Source of the DNA: Omnitrophica bacterium GWA2_41_15
GTDB taxonomy: Bacteria > Omnitrophota > Gorgyraeia > Ghiorseimicrobiales > Ghiorseimicrobiaceae
Assembly: GCA_919902105.1 (NCBI GenBank)
Contig: CAKKQO010000073.1
Span: forward strand, 1-33,311
DNA length: 33,311 nucleotides
Reading direction: 5' to 3'
Shown one piece after another: positions 25,817 through 33,311 of the stretch. The position numbers and the translations under genes were made by a program. The first letter of the stretch is position 1; each line of letters starts with the position of its first letter. The notes below the pieces were generated by a model. It saw nothing but the letters and a program-made list of their open reading frames with translations. It was not told where the DNA came from and made no database searches.

Positions 25817-26727
25817 TTCTTGGTTCTCCTCTTTTCTCCTATATTTTTTATCTCCTCTTTAGGGCGGATTTTGGGTTTCTGGGGGCGTTCAGCGGTATCA
25901 TCTATTTTCACCAACTCCTCCAACTCTTCCGCTTTCTCTTTAATGATATCGTGCTCTAAGGGCACATCTGCCGTATCAAGCAATCCCGCCCCCTGCTCTG
26001 AGATTTTATCTTCCTTGACTAATTCTTTCCCTAAGTATTCCAAGAAACGCTTCCTGCCCTCAACAATACTATCCGCAATTAAAGCAGTAACCAGCCTTAT
26101 TGATTTTATGGCGTCGTCATTTCCCGGTATAGGATAGTCAATCTTATCCGGGTCACAATTAGTATCGATAAGCGCACATATCGGAATAGAAAGTTTATAC
26201 GCTTCATTTACCGCAATCTCTTCCGATTTAGAATCGATGACAAACAAGGCCTGAGGCAGGCGCTCCATATCCATAATGCCTTCGAAATTTCTTTTCAGCT
26301 TATCCATTTCCTTAGTCAGGCGGGACACCTCTTTTTTAGCTAACTTCTCAAAGGTGCCGTCTGTCTTCATCTTTTCCAGGTCTTTACACCTCTTGATGCT
26401 TTTTCTCACCGTAGCAAAATTAGTAAGTAACCCCCCTAACCACCTGTGCTTTATAAAAAACATCCCGCACCTTTTTGCTTCTTCCCTTATTATATCCTGC
26501 GCCTGTTTTTTGGTACCGACAAAAAGGACGGCTGAGCCTTGGGCAGCCAAATCAGTCAGGAAATCCTGCGCAGACTTCAAGGCCTCCTGGGTCTTCTCCA
26601 AATCAATTATATATATTGCATTTTTCTTGCCAAAGACATACTTTTTCATCTTCGGGTTCCAACGTTTAGTCTGATGGCCGAAATGCACACCGGCTTCTAA
26701 CAATTTTCTCAGTAATTCGATTGACAA
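25813..26727 (-). CDS. rpsB: 30S ribosomal protein S2
   Basis: S2 of the small ribosomal subunit. Typical segments are [61 protein letters not shown] and [32 protein letters not shown]. The core ends near residue 235; a charged, disorder-prone tail of about 65 residues (rich in Glu and Lys) brings it to 304. The start codon is TTG, fixed by GGGGGAGGA seven bases before it and by alignment of the N-terminus. It heads the rpsB-tsf-pyrH-frr operon behind a structured leader of about 200 bases. Confidence 0.97.
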   Translation of the reverse strand: MSIELLRKLLEAGVHFGHQTKRWNPKMKKYVFGKKNAIYIIDLEKTQEALKSAQDFLTDLAAQGSAVLFVGTKKQAQDIIREEAKRCGMFFIKHRWLGGLLTNFATVRKSIKRCKDLEKMKTDGTFEKLAKKEVSRLTKEMDKLKRNFEGIMDMERLPQALFVIDSKSEEIAVNEAYKLSIPICALIDTNCDPDKIDYPIPGNDDAIKSIRLVTALIADSIVEGRKRFLEYLGKELVKEDKISEQGAGLLDTADVPLEHDIIKEKAEELEELVKIDDTAERPQKPKIRPKEEIKNIGEKRRTKK

Positions 26728-26935
26728 TTCTTCCTCCCCCTTTCAAACAAAATCTGCACCTTTCCTTCAGCGGAAAGGAAAGTCTACCCTTGTGGGTACC
26801 AGCTGGCGATTAGATTTTGCCTGTCTGCCGTCAGGCAGGGTTGATGTCGCACATGCTTGTGCGACCAAAAATAAAAATCTACCAACTAGTGATTAGATTT
26901 TGCTATTTAACCTAATTAACCGATACAGATTGAAT
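26728..26935 (-). promoter_or_regulatory. Structured 5' leader of the rpsB operon
   Basis: About 200 transcribed bases before the TTG start contain at least four hairpins: CTTTCC/GGAAAG (around 26760-26782), CTACCC/GGGTA (26784-26798), CTGCC/GGCAG (26825-26838) and GTCGCACA/TGTGCGAC (26846-26865). A 22-base imperfect direct repeat, beginning GCAAAATCTAATC on the coding strand, occurs at about 26799-26820 and 26882-26903; each copy can pair with a nearby AGATTTT. A leader this long and folded in front of S2 suggests autogenous translational control, known for rpsB in other bacteria, though I see no match to a known consensus. Confidence 0.55.
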
Positions 26936-26963
26936 ATTTTAACATATATTTTATTTATTGCAA
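26936..26963 (-). promoter_or_regulatory. Predicted sigma-70 promoter for rpsB operon
   Basis: On the coding strand TTGCAA (26958-26963), a 16-base spacer and TAAAAT (26936-26941). The region is AT-rich and lies in the gap after the exporter gene, the natural place for the rpsB promoter. Confidence 0.55.
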
Positions 26964-26981
26964 GGAATTTTGTTGCAAGAT

Positions 26982-28781
26982 TTAACTCTTTTGGCTGTTC
27001 TGGAGTTCGTATAAATGGCGGTAGAGGCCATTCTTGGCTAATAATTCATCGTGCCGGCCGCATTCGGTTATCTCGCCATCACTTAAGATAATTATCTTTG
27101 AGGCCTCTTTAATCGTGGACATTCTGTGGGCAACTATAAAAACCGTGCGATTTTTCATTAATACATCCACTGCTTCCTGCACAATTTTTTCCGCATGGGA
27201 GTCTAATTGCGATGTTGCCTCATCTAATAAGAGGACCGGCGGGTTTTTTAAAATAGCGCGGGCAATGGCAATACGCTGCTTCTCCCCTCCGGAAAGTTTA
27301 AAGCCGCGGTCGCCGATTACGGCATCGTAGCCTTGCGGCATCTCCATAATAAAGTCATGGGCAAAGGCGCTCTTTGCCGCCGCCTCAATCTCCGGTTGTC
27401 CGACATTGGCGTTGCCGTAGGCGATATTTGCCCGCACCGTATCGTTAAAAAGAATGGTCTCCTGTGTGACAATACCAATTTTGCCGCGCAGAGAACTGAT
27501 TGTTAATTCCCTTATGTCTATGCCGTCGAGCAAAACCCGGCCGGATTTAGGGTCGTAGAAACGCAAGAGCAAATCTAAAAAAGTGCTCTTTCCCGAACCT
27601 GAAGGCCCGACAATCGCCAACACCTCGCCTAAATTAACGCGGATATTTATATTTTTTAAGATGTCTCTGTCGCCATAGCTAAACCAGACCTTTTCAAATT
27701 CAATCCCCTTCTTTATCGTAATTAGCTCCTGCGCCCCCTCTTTCTCTTTTATCAATGGCTCTGTATCTAACACCTCGTAAATACGCGCATTAGCGGCCAA
27801 TGCCTGCTGCTGTAAACTGTTTACCTGGCTTAACTTCTTAAACGGGCGGATAGTGGATAAAATTGCCCCCATTAAGAGCGCGAATACGCCGAAAGAAAGG
27901 CTGCCCTTAATTACCTCCTGGCCTACCCAGTAGAAAATAAATAAACCGGCAAACGAGCCGATAAGTTCAGTGCCCGGGCCAAGTATTAGCGTGCGCTTAG
28001 CCGACTTCATCGTTAGTTTATAATAGTCTCTATTCTGGCGATTAAACCTCACCATCTCGTAATCTTCCATCGAGAAGGCCTTGACAATGCGCACGCCGCC
28101 AATAGTCTCAATCAAAAGCGAATTGATGTCCGCCATTTTTTCCTGCGAGCGCGTAGAAATTTTGCGCAGTTTCTTGCCGACATTAACAATCGGGAAGACT
28201 ATTAAAGGTATAACCACAAAAGACAAGAAAGCGAATTTCCAGTAAACAAAAAACGCTAAAGCCACATAAACCACTACCTGCATCGATTGGTATAGTAAAT
28301 CATACAGCCCGTAAGAAAGGGCGTTTTCTACCACTTTTACGTCGTTGGTAATACGCGAGATAAGCTCGCCGCTGCGCTTTGAGCTATAGTAATCCAAAGA
28401 TAAAACCTGCAGTTTGGCATAAAGTATCCTGCGGATATCCATAATGATTTTCTGCCCCACATCGGTCATCAGATAAGACTGCAGGAAGCCAAAAACTGCC
28501 TTTAAGACAAGCAGAACGAAAACCACCGGAAGCATTATACTGAGTAATTCAGAAGCAGATAATTTATTGATCGAGGCAATAAAATGCTCAAAATAAGGCG
28601 GCAGTTTCGCCGGAAGGATTATCTCTTTATTGGCCATTACCTTATCTGCCAGAGGCACAAGCATCCCTAAGGAGATGCCGTCGAAGACCGCAGAAACAAC
28701 CATCGCCGCCACTGCCAAGCCGAACAGCCCCGCATGCGGTTTAAGAAAAACAAACAATCTCCTATATTCCTTGCTAAACAT
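26982..28781 (-). CDS. ABC transporter, MsbA-like lipid exporter family (fused permease-ATPase)
   Basis: A half-transporter of 599 residues that works as a homodimer in the inner membrane. The first 320 residues contain six hydrophobic membrane segments and the exporter-type DYYSSKRSGELISRITNDV coupling region. The ATPase domain has Walker A GPSGSGKST (392-400), the Q-loop GIVTQE, signature LSGGEKQRIAIARA (497 onward), Walker B VLLLDEATS and the switch His in VAHRMST. In diderms this family commonly flips lipid A-core or other lipids; here a divergent plsC and acyl-ACP reductase fit a lipid substrate, but this is context only. Its promoter lies so close to the ATG that the mRNA may be nearly leaderless. 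Confidence 0.93.
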   Translation of the reverse strand: MFSKEYRRLFVFLKPHAGLFGLAVAAMVVSAVFDGISLGMLVPLADKVMANKEIILPAKLPPYFEHFIASINKLSASELLSIMLPVVFVLLVLKAVFGFLQSYLMTDVGQKIIMDIRRILYAKLQVLSLDYYSSKRSGELISRITNDVKVVENALSYGLYDLLYQSMQVVVYVALAFFVYWKFAFLSFVVIPLIVFPIVNVGKKLRKISTRSQEKMADINSLLIETIGGVRIVKAFSMEDYEMVRFNRQNRDYYKLTMKSAKRTLILGPGTELIGSFAGLFIFYWVGQEVIKGSLSFGVFALLMGAILSTIRPFKKLSQVNSLQQQALAANARIYEVLDTEPLIKEKEGAQELITIKKGIEFEKVWFSYGDRDILKNINIRVNLGEVLAIVGPSGSGKSTFLDLLLRFYDPKSGRVLLDGIDIRELTISSLRGKIGIVTQETILFNDTVRANIAYGNANVGQPEIEAAAKSAFAHDFIMEMPQGYDAVIGDRGFKLSGGEKQRIAIARAILKNPPVLLLDEATSQLDSHAEKIVQEAVDVLMKNRTVFIVAHRMSTIKEASKIIILSDGEITECGRHDELLAKNGLYRHLYELQNSQKS

Positions 28782-28789
28782 AATGCCCT

Positions 28790-28818
28790 AATATAACATT
28801 GTGTTATTACAGCGTCAA
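28790..28818 (-). promoter_or_regulatory. Predicted promoter of the exporter gene
   Basis: Coding strand TTGACG (28813-28818), a 17-base spacer and TATATT (28790-28795). The -10 hexamer ends nine bases before the ATG at 28781, so transcription would begin only one to three bases before the start codon. Confidence 0.65.
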
Positions 28819-28829
28819 GGCATTTCTGC

Positions 28830-28858
28830 TTGCATTTCTGCCCTTAAGCATCTATAAT
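28830..28858 (+). promoter_or_regulatory. Predicted promoter of plsC-AAR-kinase operon
   Basis: TTGCAT (28830-28835), a 17-base spacer and a perfect TATAAT (28853-28858), 36 bases before the plsC start. It is divergent from, and only 11 bases away from, the exporter promoter. Confidence 0.75.
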
Positions 28859-28893
28859 ATTACTAATTAATAGTAATTAAAAAGGATGGTTTA

Positions 28894-29499
28894 ATGTGGT
28901 ATCGCTTTTTTAGGGGAGTATTTAGAATTATATTAAAGTTGTTTTTTCGGCTTAAGGTGGAAGGTTTAGAAAACCTGCCGCAAAAGAGTAATTTTATCCT
29001 AATTGCTAACCATACAAGCTATTTGGATCCCTTAGTAATTCTGGCGGGTGTGCCCCAAAAAATTTCTTGTATCGCTCTTCGGGGTCTTTACCGGATATTC
29101 TGGCTAAAGTGGTTTTTGCAGAAAATGTCCGCTTTCCCCAGCGGCAGTTCATCAGAAAAAGCAGTTTCTTTATTAATGCAGAATAAAAATGTGGGATTAT
29201 TTCCTGAAGGCGGCGTAAGCCGCGACGGAAGCCTGCGAGAATTTAGAAGCGGCGCCGCCCTTCTTGCTATTAAAACAGGCAGGCCGATTGTGCCTTGTGC
29301 GATTTTCGGCACCCATGCCGCCTTACCCAAAGGGGCGGTATTGCCAAAGTTTAGTGCTATAACTATAAAGATAAGCAAGCCCATATATTTATTAAAGGAG
29401 TTTACAGATATTATTGACGATGTATATTTACAGGATGGTATTTTTAGAGTTAGGAATATAATAATGGAACTATTAAATAAACCAGCCGCAGACAGATGA
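28894..29499 (+). CDS. plsC: 1-acyl-glycerol-3-phosphate acyltransferase (PlsC family)
   Basis: Membrane-associated acyltransferase of 201 residues that probably adds the second acyl chain in phosphatidic acid synthesis. The catalytic H(x4)D motif is NHTSYLDP (H40, D45), and the glycerol-phosphate-binding motif is FPEGGVSRDG (103 onward), a variant of the usual FPEGTRS. GRPIVPCAIFGT is the fourth acyltransferase block. An N-terminal hydrophobic stretch (1-20) may attach it to the membrane. It is the first gene behind a near-consensus promoter and is followed, after a hairpin element, by an acyl-ACP reductase fusion. Acyl-ACP would be a common substrate of both. The family also includes lyso-ornithine and other acyltransferases. 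Confidence 0.9.
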   Translation: MWYRFFRGVFRIILKLFFRLKVEGLENLPQKSNFILIANHTSYLDPLVILAGVPQKISCIALRGLYRIFWLKWFLQKMSAFPSGSSSEKAVSLLMQNKNVGLFPEGGVSRDGSLREFRSGAALLAIKTGRPIVPCAIFGTHAALPKGAVLPKFSAITIKISKPIYLLKEFTDIIDDVYLQDGIFRVRNIIMELLNKPAADR

Positions 29500-29519
29500 A
29501 AGTGCGGAAATTTCAAACT

Positions 29520-29602
29520 GACTCCTTGCTTAAACGCTTGTCCCGAAACTTCGGGACTGCGCAAGCTTCGGAGTTAATCCCGCTATTCGCGGGATTAAGG
29601 AG
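29520..29602 (+). repeat. Double-hairpin element, copy 4, in front of the AAR fusion gene
   Basis: Stem A pairs ACTCC (29521-29525) with GGAGT (29570-29574) and encloses GCTTG/CAAGC (29536-29566) and GTCCCGA/TCGGGAC (29540-29557). Stem B pairs TTAATCCCGC (29574-29583) with GCGGGATTAA (29589-29598) with a five-base loop. GGAG follows directly, seven bases before the ATG. The junction GGAGTTAATCCCG is nearly identical to GGAGTTAATTCCG of copy 2 read on its coding strand, so the architecture of the ilv-region elements is repeated 22 kb away on the other strand. Confidence 0.6.
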
Positions 29603-29609
29603 ATGCTAA

Positions 29610-31181
29610 ATGCCGGATAGTGATTTGGTGCATATGAGGATCTCAAGGATTATCCCTGCTCCGAAGGATAACATAATCCGTTTTGTTACACAGGTTGAAG
29701 ACTTCCCTTCGTACATACCGACGGTGAAAGAGGCAAAGATTATTGAAAGAAAACACAACGTAATGAAGACCAAGTGGCTTGTGCAGGTGGATGGCGTGCC
29801 TATAAGTTGGGTAGAAGAAGATACCCTTGCCTTAAGGCAGGATTCTATTTATTTTAAAGCCATCGGAGGTGATTTAGAAGAGTTTAGGGGGGAATGGAAA
29901 TTCTATAATAACCATAGCGGAACAGAAGTAGTTGTGGATGTCTACCTAAAGGTAGGTATTCCGGCTATACGGGAATTTGCCGAGCCCTATATAGAGAAAC
30001 TGCTGACAAAGAATTTTGAGGCGATGCTTTCTGCGATAGAGAGCAGGCTTATATCTTTAAAGTATTCGCAGTTTAGAAAAGGAGAGGTTGTTAAATTGGC
30101 GGGCTTTGGCGTGCTGGGGCATTTTTATAATTATAACCATCTGGTTAAGTGCCTAAAGATGGTTAGGCCGGACTTTAGGGTGCCGTCGAGAGAGTTTTTG
30201 AGTAAATTGTTCACAATGACGCCTTCTTTTGCGATGCATGAGATGCAGGAATTTAAGTCTAAAACAGGCGAAGCTACCCGCGGATGTTTTATCTTATGCA
30301 CATTTATTCCCGAGATGCTGGATAAGGACCTCCACGCGGTTTACTCCAAAGTTGTGCGCGCCTGCAGGGTAGCCCAGAGGCACGGTGTTGGCGTCGTAAG
30401 TTTGGGCGGGTTTACCTCTATTGTCGGAGAAAGGCTCGGCCATCAGATAAGCGAAGATGTAGATATACCCATTACCACCGGCAATACCTATACCGCGGCA
30501 ATGGCAATAGACGGCATTGAAAAGGCGGTAGAGCTTTTAGGTAAAGATATAAAAGATTTAAAATTAACCGTGATCGGCGGTACCGGTGATATCGGAAGCG
30601 CCTGCAGCCGTGTACTGACGGATAGAGTAAAAGAAATAATTATAACCGGAAGGACTAAATCTCATCTTCGTCGCCTGCGCGATGAATTAAGAAAGAAACG
30701 CCATGCCCGCATTGAGGCTACGATGGATAACAAAAAAGCCGTCAGAGGCGCGGACATAGTTATTGCTTCAGCCAGCGTGGCCGCGGCAATATTAGATACT
30801 GCTTGGTTTAAGCCGGGGACGGTTATCTGCGATTTGGGTTACCCTAAAAATATTTCTTACGCGCCCATAGACAGGAAAGATATTATCGTTTTTTCCGGAG
30901 GGCTGGCGCGCCTGCCTACACCGATAAATACCGGAGTGGATATGGGCCTTCCTTCGCCGGATGTTTCCTATGGATGTTTTTCCGAAGCGATTATCCTTTC
31001 GCTTGAGCGGCGTTTTGAGAATTACAGTTACGGCCGGGGTAATATTATGCCGGAAAAAATAGATGAAATCAGGAAGTTAGGCGCAAAACACGGGTTTGGG
31101 CTTGCGCCTTTTTACTGGGCAAACCGCTTAATCACACAGGAACATTTCGAAGAGGTAAAAAAGGCTGCTGCTCGTGCTTAA
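29610..31181 (+). CDS. SRPBCC lipid-binding domain fused to long-chain acyl-ACP reductase (AAR-like)
   Basis: A two-domain protein of 523 residues. Residues 8-150 look like an SRPBCC/START domain of the COQ10/polyketide-cyclase type (IPAPKDNIIRFVTQVEDFPSYIP; EEFRGEWKF), a fold that encloses lipids. Residues 165-523 follow cyanobacterial acyl-ACP reductase from end to end: FGVLGHF (166-172), FIPEML, VSLGGFTSIV (G266), TTGNTYTA (289-296), the NADPH loop GGTGDIGSA (323-331), GYPKNIS, YGCFSEAIIL with the thioester Cys as C456, and YGRGNIMPEKI. In cyanobacteria AAR reduces acyl-ACP to fatty aldehyde. Separate AAR is about 340 residues, so the N-terminal domain is an addition. GGAG at seven bases fixes the start. 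The downstream kinase overlaps by 8 bases. No aldehyde-deformylating oxygenase is in the window, so the aldehyde's fate is unknown. Confidence 0.85.
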   Translation: MPDSDLVHMRISRIIPAPKDNIIRFVTQVEDFPSYIPTVKEAKIIERKHNVMKTKWLVQVDGVPISWVEEDTLALRQDSIYFKAIGGDLEEFRGEWKFYNNHSGTEVVVDVYLKVGIPAIREFAEPYIEKLLTKNFEAMLSAIESRLISLKYSQFRKGEVVKLAGFGVLGHFYNYNHLVKCLKMVRPDFRVPSREFLSKLFTMTPSFAMHEMQEFKSKTGEATRGCFILCTFIPEMLDKDLHAVYSKVVRACRVAQRHGVGVVSLGGFTSIVGERLGHQISEDVDIPITTGNTYTAAMAIDGIEKAVELLGKDIKDLKLTVIGGTGDIGSACSRVLTDRVKEIIITGRTKSHLRRLRDELRKKRHARIEATMDNKKAVRGADIVIASASVAAAILDTAWFKPGTVICDLGYPKNISYAPIDRKDIIVFSGGLARLPTPINTGVDMGLPSPDVSYGCFSEAIILSLERRFENYSYGRGNIMPEKIDEIRKLGAKHGFGLAPFYWANRLITQEHFEEVKKAAARA

Positions 31182-33311
31182 AGAATTATTATCTTTCTCC
31201 AATTATCATTTTAACCCTCACGCTGTGCCGGTGATAGGGGTAAGCCTGCTTATTTTTTCTATCGGCATTTTCATATTTTTCCAGGCAAAAAAATTAATTA
31301 AAAACGCTGCCTTCTTCTTCCTCTGCACAAGCTTAAGTTTATGGCTGTTCGGGACAGGCATAGTTTATCTTTCTGCAAATCCGGATACAGCCCTGTTTTG
31401 GTATAAATATTTCACTTTTTTCGGCGTAATAAACATTATGCCCAGCGCTTATTTATTTTCTGTAACCTCAAGCGGCTCCCTGCGTAAACAGCGCGGCTTC
31501 GTGGCCCTTTCTTTTTTGTTGGCATACCTTTTTTATTTTCTGGCTATCGCCACTGATAAATCAATAGGCACTCCCCGTTTATATTTCTGGGGCTACTACC
31601 CTGCCTATAAACCCTTAAATCTCTTATTTCTTCTATGTTATTCTATAACTTATATCGCAATTCAAGCTAACCTCTGGTTTGCTTATCAGAATGAAGAGAT
31701 TCCCATAAAAAAGACTCAAGTTTTAATAATATTTGCCGGTTTTCTTATCGGTTTTACCGCTTCTTTTGATTTCGCGGCAAAGATTTTTCCGGTTCCTCTT
31801 TATCCTTTCGGCTTTATGCCTATGTTTATTTTCACCTGTATGCTGGCATATTCGGTCATCCGGCATAAGGCATTTGATATAGAGACGGTGATTCATAAAA
31901 CTGCCGGATGGGTATTGGCCTCTTCCACCGCCTTTATCCCGATAATCATCCTTGCCTATCGCTTAGAGCCGTGGTATCAGACAGCGCCTGCTTTTCAAGT
32001 AGCGCTTCTTTGCGGCGGGGTTTTTTATCTGCTTACGCTTTACATCCAATACACCCAGCCGAAAATTGACCATTTTTTTCAGAGACGCAAATACAAATTA
32101 GAAGAAATCTCTACTAACTTCACCGAAGATTTAGTGCATTTAAAAGGGCTTAATCAATTAATAGAACGTATAGAAGACGTGCTCAAGGATACTCTATACC
32201 CCAAGCGCACGGATATTTTTATTTATAATGAGGTAAAGAAAAGATACCTGCTTACCAATTGGAATAATTCCATAGAACTGGAGGAAAATAAATTCTTAAG
32301 GTGGCTCTTGGAAAATAATAAGATCGCCTACCGCGATTTTGTCCCCATAGACCCGGTATATCTTGCGGTGCGCCAAGAAGCCGAAGAATATTTTAACAAG
32401 ATGGATGTCGCTCTTGTTGTCCCTTTGGTTTTAAATGAAAAACTCTTAGGGCTCATAAATTTAGATAAAAAAGCCAACCTCAAGCGCTATACAGCGGCAG
32501 ACCTGCATTTTCTTGCCACATTAAAAAACCAATCCGCGATTGCCATATCCAATTCCCTTGTTTATGGAAATATTGAAGAGCAGGTCAGGCAGCGCACCAA
32601 AGAATTAATGGAAGTGCAGAAACAATTGGTACAGGCGGAGAAGTTAGCTACTGTCGGCACACTCGCCGGCGGCGTGGCGCATGAGATAAACAACCCCTTA
32701 ACCGCGATACTCACCAACGTGCAGATGATGCTGATGGATGATTCTAATGATGCCTTACTCGACAGAGAATCTTTAGCGTTAATTGAGGAGGCGACAAAGC
32801 GCTGCCGCGAAATCGTCAAGAAACTGATGGTTTACGCCAGAAGGCCCTTAGAGCCAAGCAAGGTATCCAATGTAGATTTTTTAAAGGCCGTAGAAAATGT
32901 TATCTCTTTTTTACACTACCAATTAGAGCAGGAAAATGTTAAAATAATTTTTGCGGCTAAAAAAGAAAATAGTTACTTGGTAAATGCGGACTGTAATGAA
33001 TTAGAGCAGGTGGTGACAAATTTAATCTTAAATGCTAAGGATGCGATTAGGAAAATAAAAAAGAGCGGTAATATTTATATTACGCTTTATAAAACTAACA
33101 AGCAAATAAAGTTTGAAGTTAAAGATGAAGGCGCGGGCATACCCCAAGAAATACTCTCAAAAATATTTGACCCATTCTTTACCACAAAAGACGTCGGCCA
33201 GGGCTTAGGCCTTGGCCTTTCCATATCGCAGGCAATTGTGGAAAAATACAATGGCGCAATCAACGTGCAGTCTGCGCCCGGCAAAGGCTCTGTATTTACA
33301 GTGCGTTTCCC
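31174..33311 (+). CDS. Membrane sensor histidine kinase (7TM-GAF-HisKA-HATPase), 3' end cut by window
   Basis: An open frame from GTG at 31174 to the window edge (712 full codons, no stop). The GTG overlaps the AAR stop by eight bases. Residues about 18-265 form a series of hydrophobic helices resembling the 7TM histidine-kinase N-terminal region (NYHFNPHAVPVIGVSLLIFS; HKAFDIETVIHKT). A GAF domain follows (about 330-470; VVPLVLNEKLLGLINLDKK), then a helical linker, the H-box GTLAGGVAHEINNPLTA with H503, the N-box TNLILNAKDAI, G1 DEGAGIP (D651), F-box FDPFFTTK and G2 GLGLGLS. All ATPase elements are intact. The layout recalls PrsK-type kinases of exopolysaccharide/PEP-CTERM systems, but the response regulator is not seen. 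Overlap suggests it is co-made with the acyl-ACP reductase. Confidence 0.9.
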   Translation, partial: MLKELLSFSNYHFNPHAVPVIGVSLLIFSIGIFIFFQAKKLIKNAAFFFLCTSLSLWLFGTGIVYLSANPDTALFWYKYFTFFGVINIMPSAYLFSVTSSGSLRKQRGFVALSFLLAYLFYFLAIATDKSIGTPRLYFWGYYPAYKPLNLLFLLCYSITYIAIQANLWFAYQNEEIPIKKTQVLIIFAGFLIGFTASFDFAAKIFPVPLYPFGFMPMFIFTCMLAYSVIRHKAFDIETVIHKTAGWVLASSTAFIPIIILAYRLEPWYQTAPAFQVALLCGGVFYLLTLYIQYTQPKIDHFFQRRKYKLEEISTNFTEDLVHLKGLNQLIERIEDVLKDTLYPKRTDIFIYNEVKKRYLLTNWNNSIELEENKFLRWLLENNKIAYRDFVPIDPVYLAVRQEAEEYFNKMDVALVVPLVLNEKLLGLINLDKKANLKRYTAADLHFLATLKNQSAIAISNSLVYGNIEEQVRQRTKELMEVQKQLVQAEKLATVGTLAGGVAHEINNPLTAILTNVQMMLMDDSNDALLDRESLALIEEATKRCREIVKKLMVYARRPLEPSKVSNVDFLKAVENVISFLHYQLEQENVKIIFAAKKENSYLVNADCNELEQVVTNLILNAKDAIRKIKKSGNIYITLYKTNKQIKFEVKDEGAGIPQEILSKIFDPFFTTKDVGQGLGLGLSISQAIVEKYNGAINVQSAPGKGSVFTVRF

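Noticed and set aside
32562-33284. Two minus-strand frames near the right edge
   Set aside because: They lie within the histidine kinase reading frame, which is continuous from 31174 to the window end with all kinase boxes.

Overview
The window reads as a chromosomal segment of an uncultivated, Gram-negative-type bacterium. The envelope genes (MsbA-like ABC exporter, PlsC, prepilin peptidase) point to a diderm. The mix of standard bacterial housekeeping genes with an archaeal-type cupin phosphoglucose isomerase, a short one-module EF-Ts and an AhcY without the usual C-terminal tail recalls candidate-phylum lineages such as Candidatus Omnitrophota. That placement is inference only. Coding density is very high: no stretch over 300 bases lacks a gene, and the longest gap is the 254-base rpsB leader. 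No CRISPR array, transposase, rRNA or phage gene was seen.

From 28781 down to 22 every recognised gene is on the minus strand, many joined by ATGA, GTGA or TAATG overlaps. In transcription order: an MsbA-like exporter with its own promoter; the translation operon rpsB-tsf-pyrH-frr behind a hairpin-rich leader; tRNA-Lys, tRNA-Leu and tRNA-Gly; a permease-less PTS set (EIIA, YvcK, HPr, EI); cupin phosphoglucose isomerase and a sugar nucleotidyltransferase; metK-ahcY; pfkA, a lone receiver protein and a class II aldolase; an MNT/HEPN pair; then a branched-chain amino acid and aromatic cluster (ilvD, ilvB, an HD-GYP protein, a small membrane protein, ilvN, ilvC, a secreted or anchored protein, leuA, aroE) and prepilin peptidase. 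IlvBN, IlvC and IlvD carry out valine/isoleucine synthesis and LeuA branches to leucine; LeuB, LeuCD and IlvE are not in the window.

From 28894 to the right edge genes are on the plus strand, behind a near-consensus promoter divergent from the exporter: plsC, then a two-domain protein joining an SRPBCC/START-like lipid-binding domain to a cyanobacterial-type long-chain acyl-ACP reductase (fatty-aldehyde-forming, AAR), then a 7TM-GAF histidine kinase overlapping it by 8 bases and running off the window. This lipid module is the most unusual gene content here.

The most unusual non-coding content is a family of double-hairpin elements placed directly before start codons (ilvN, ilvC, the small membrane protein and the AAR fusion). 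They have a shared junction, a conserved two-base bulge in three copies and one covarying base pair. A perfect 48-base palindrome lies between yvcK and ptsH.
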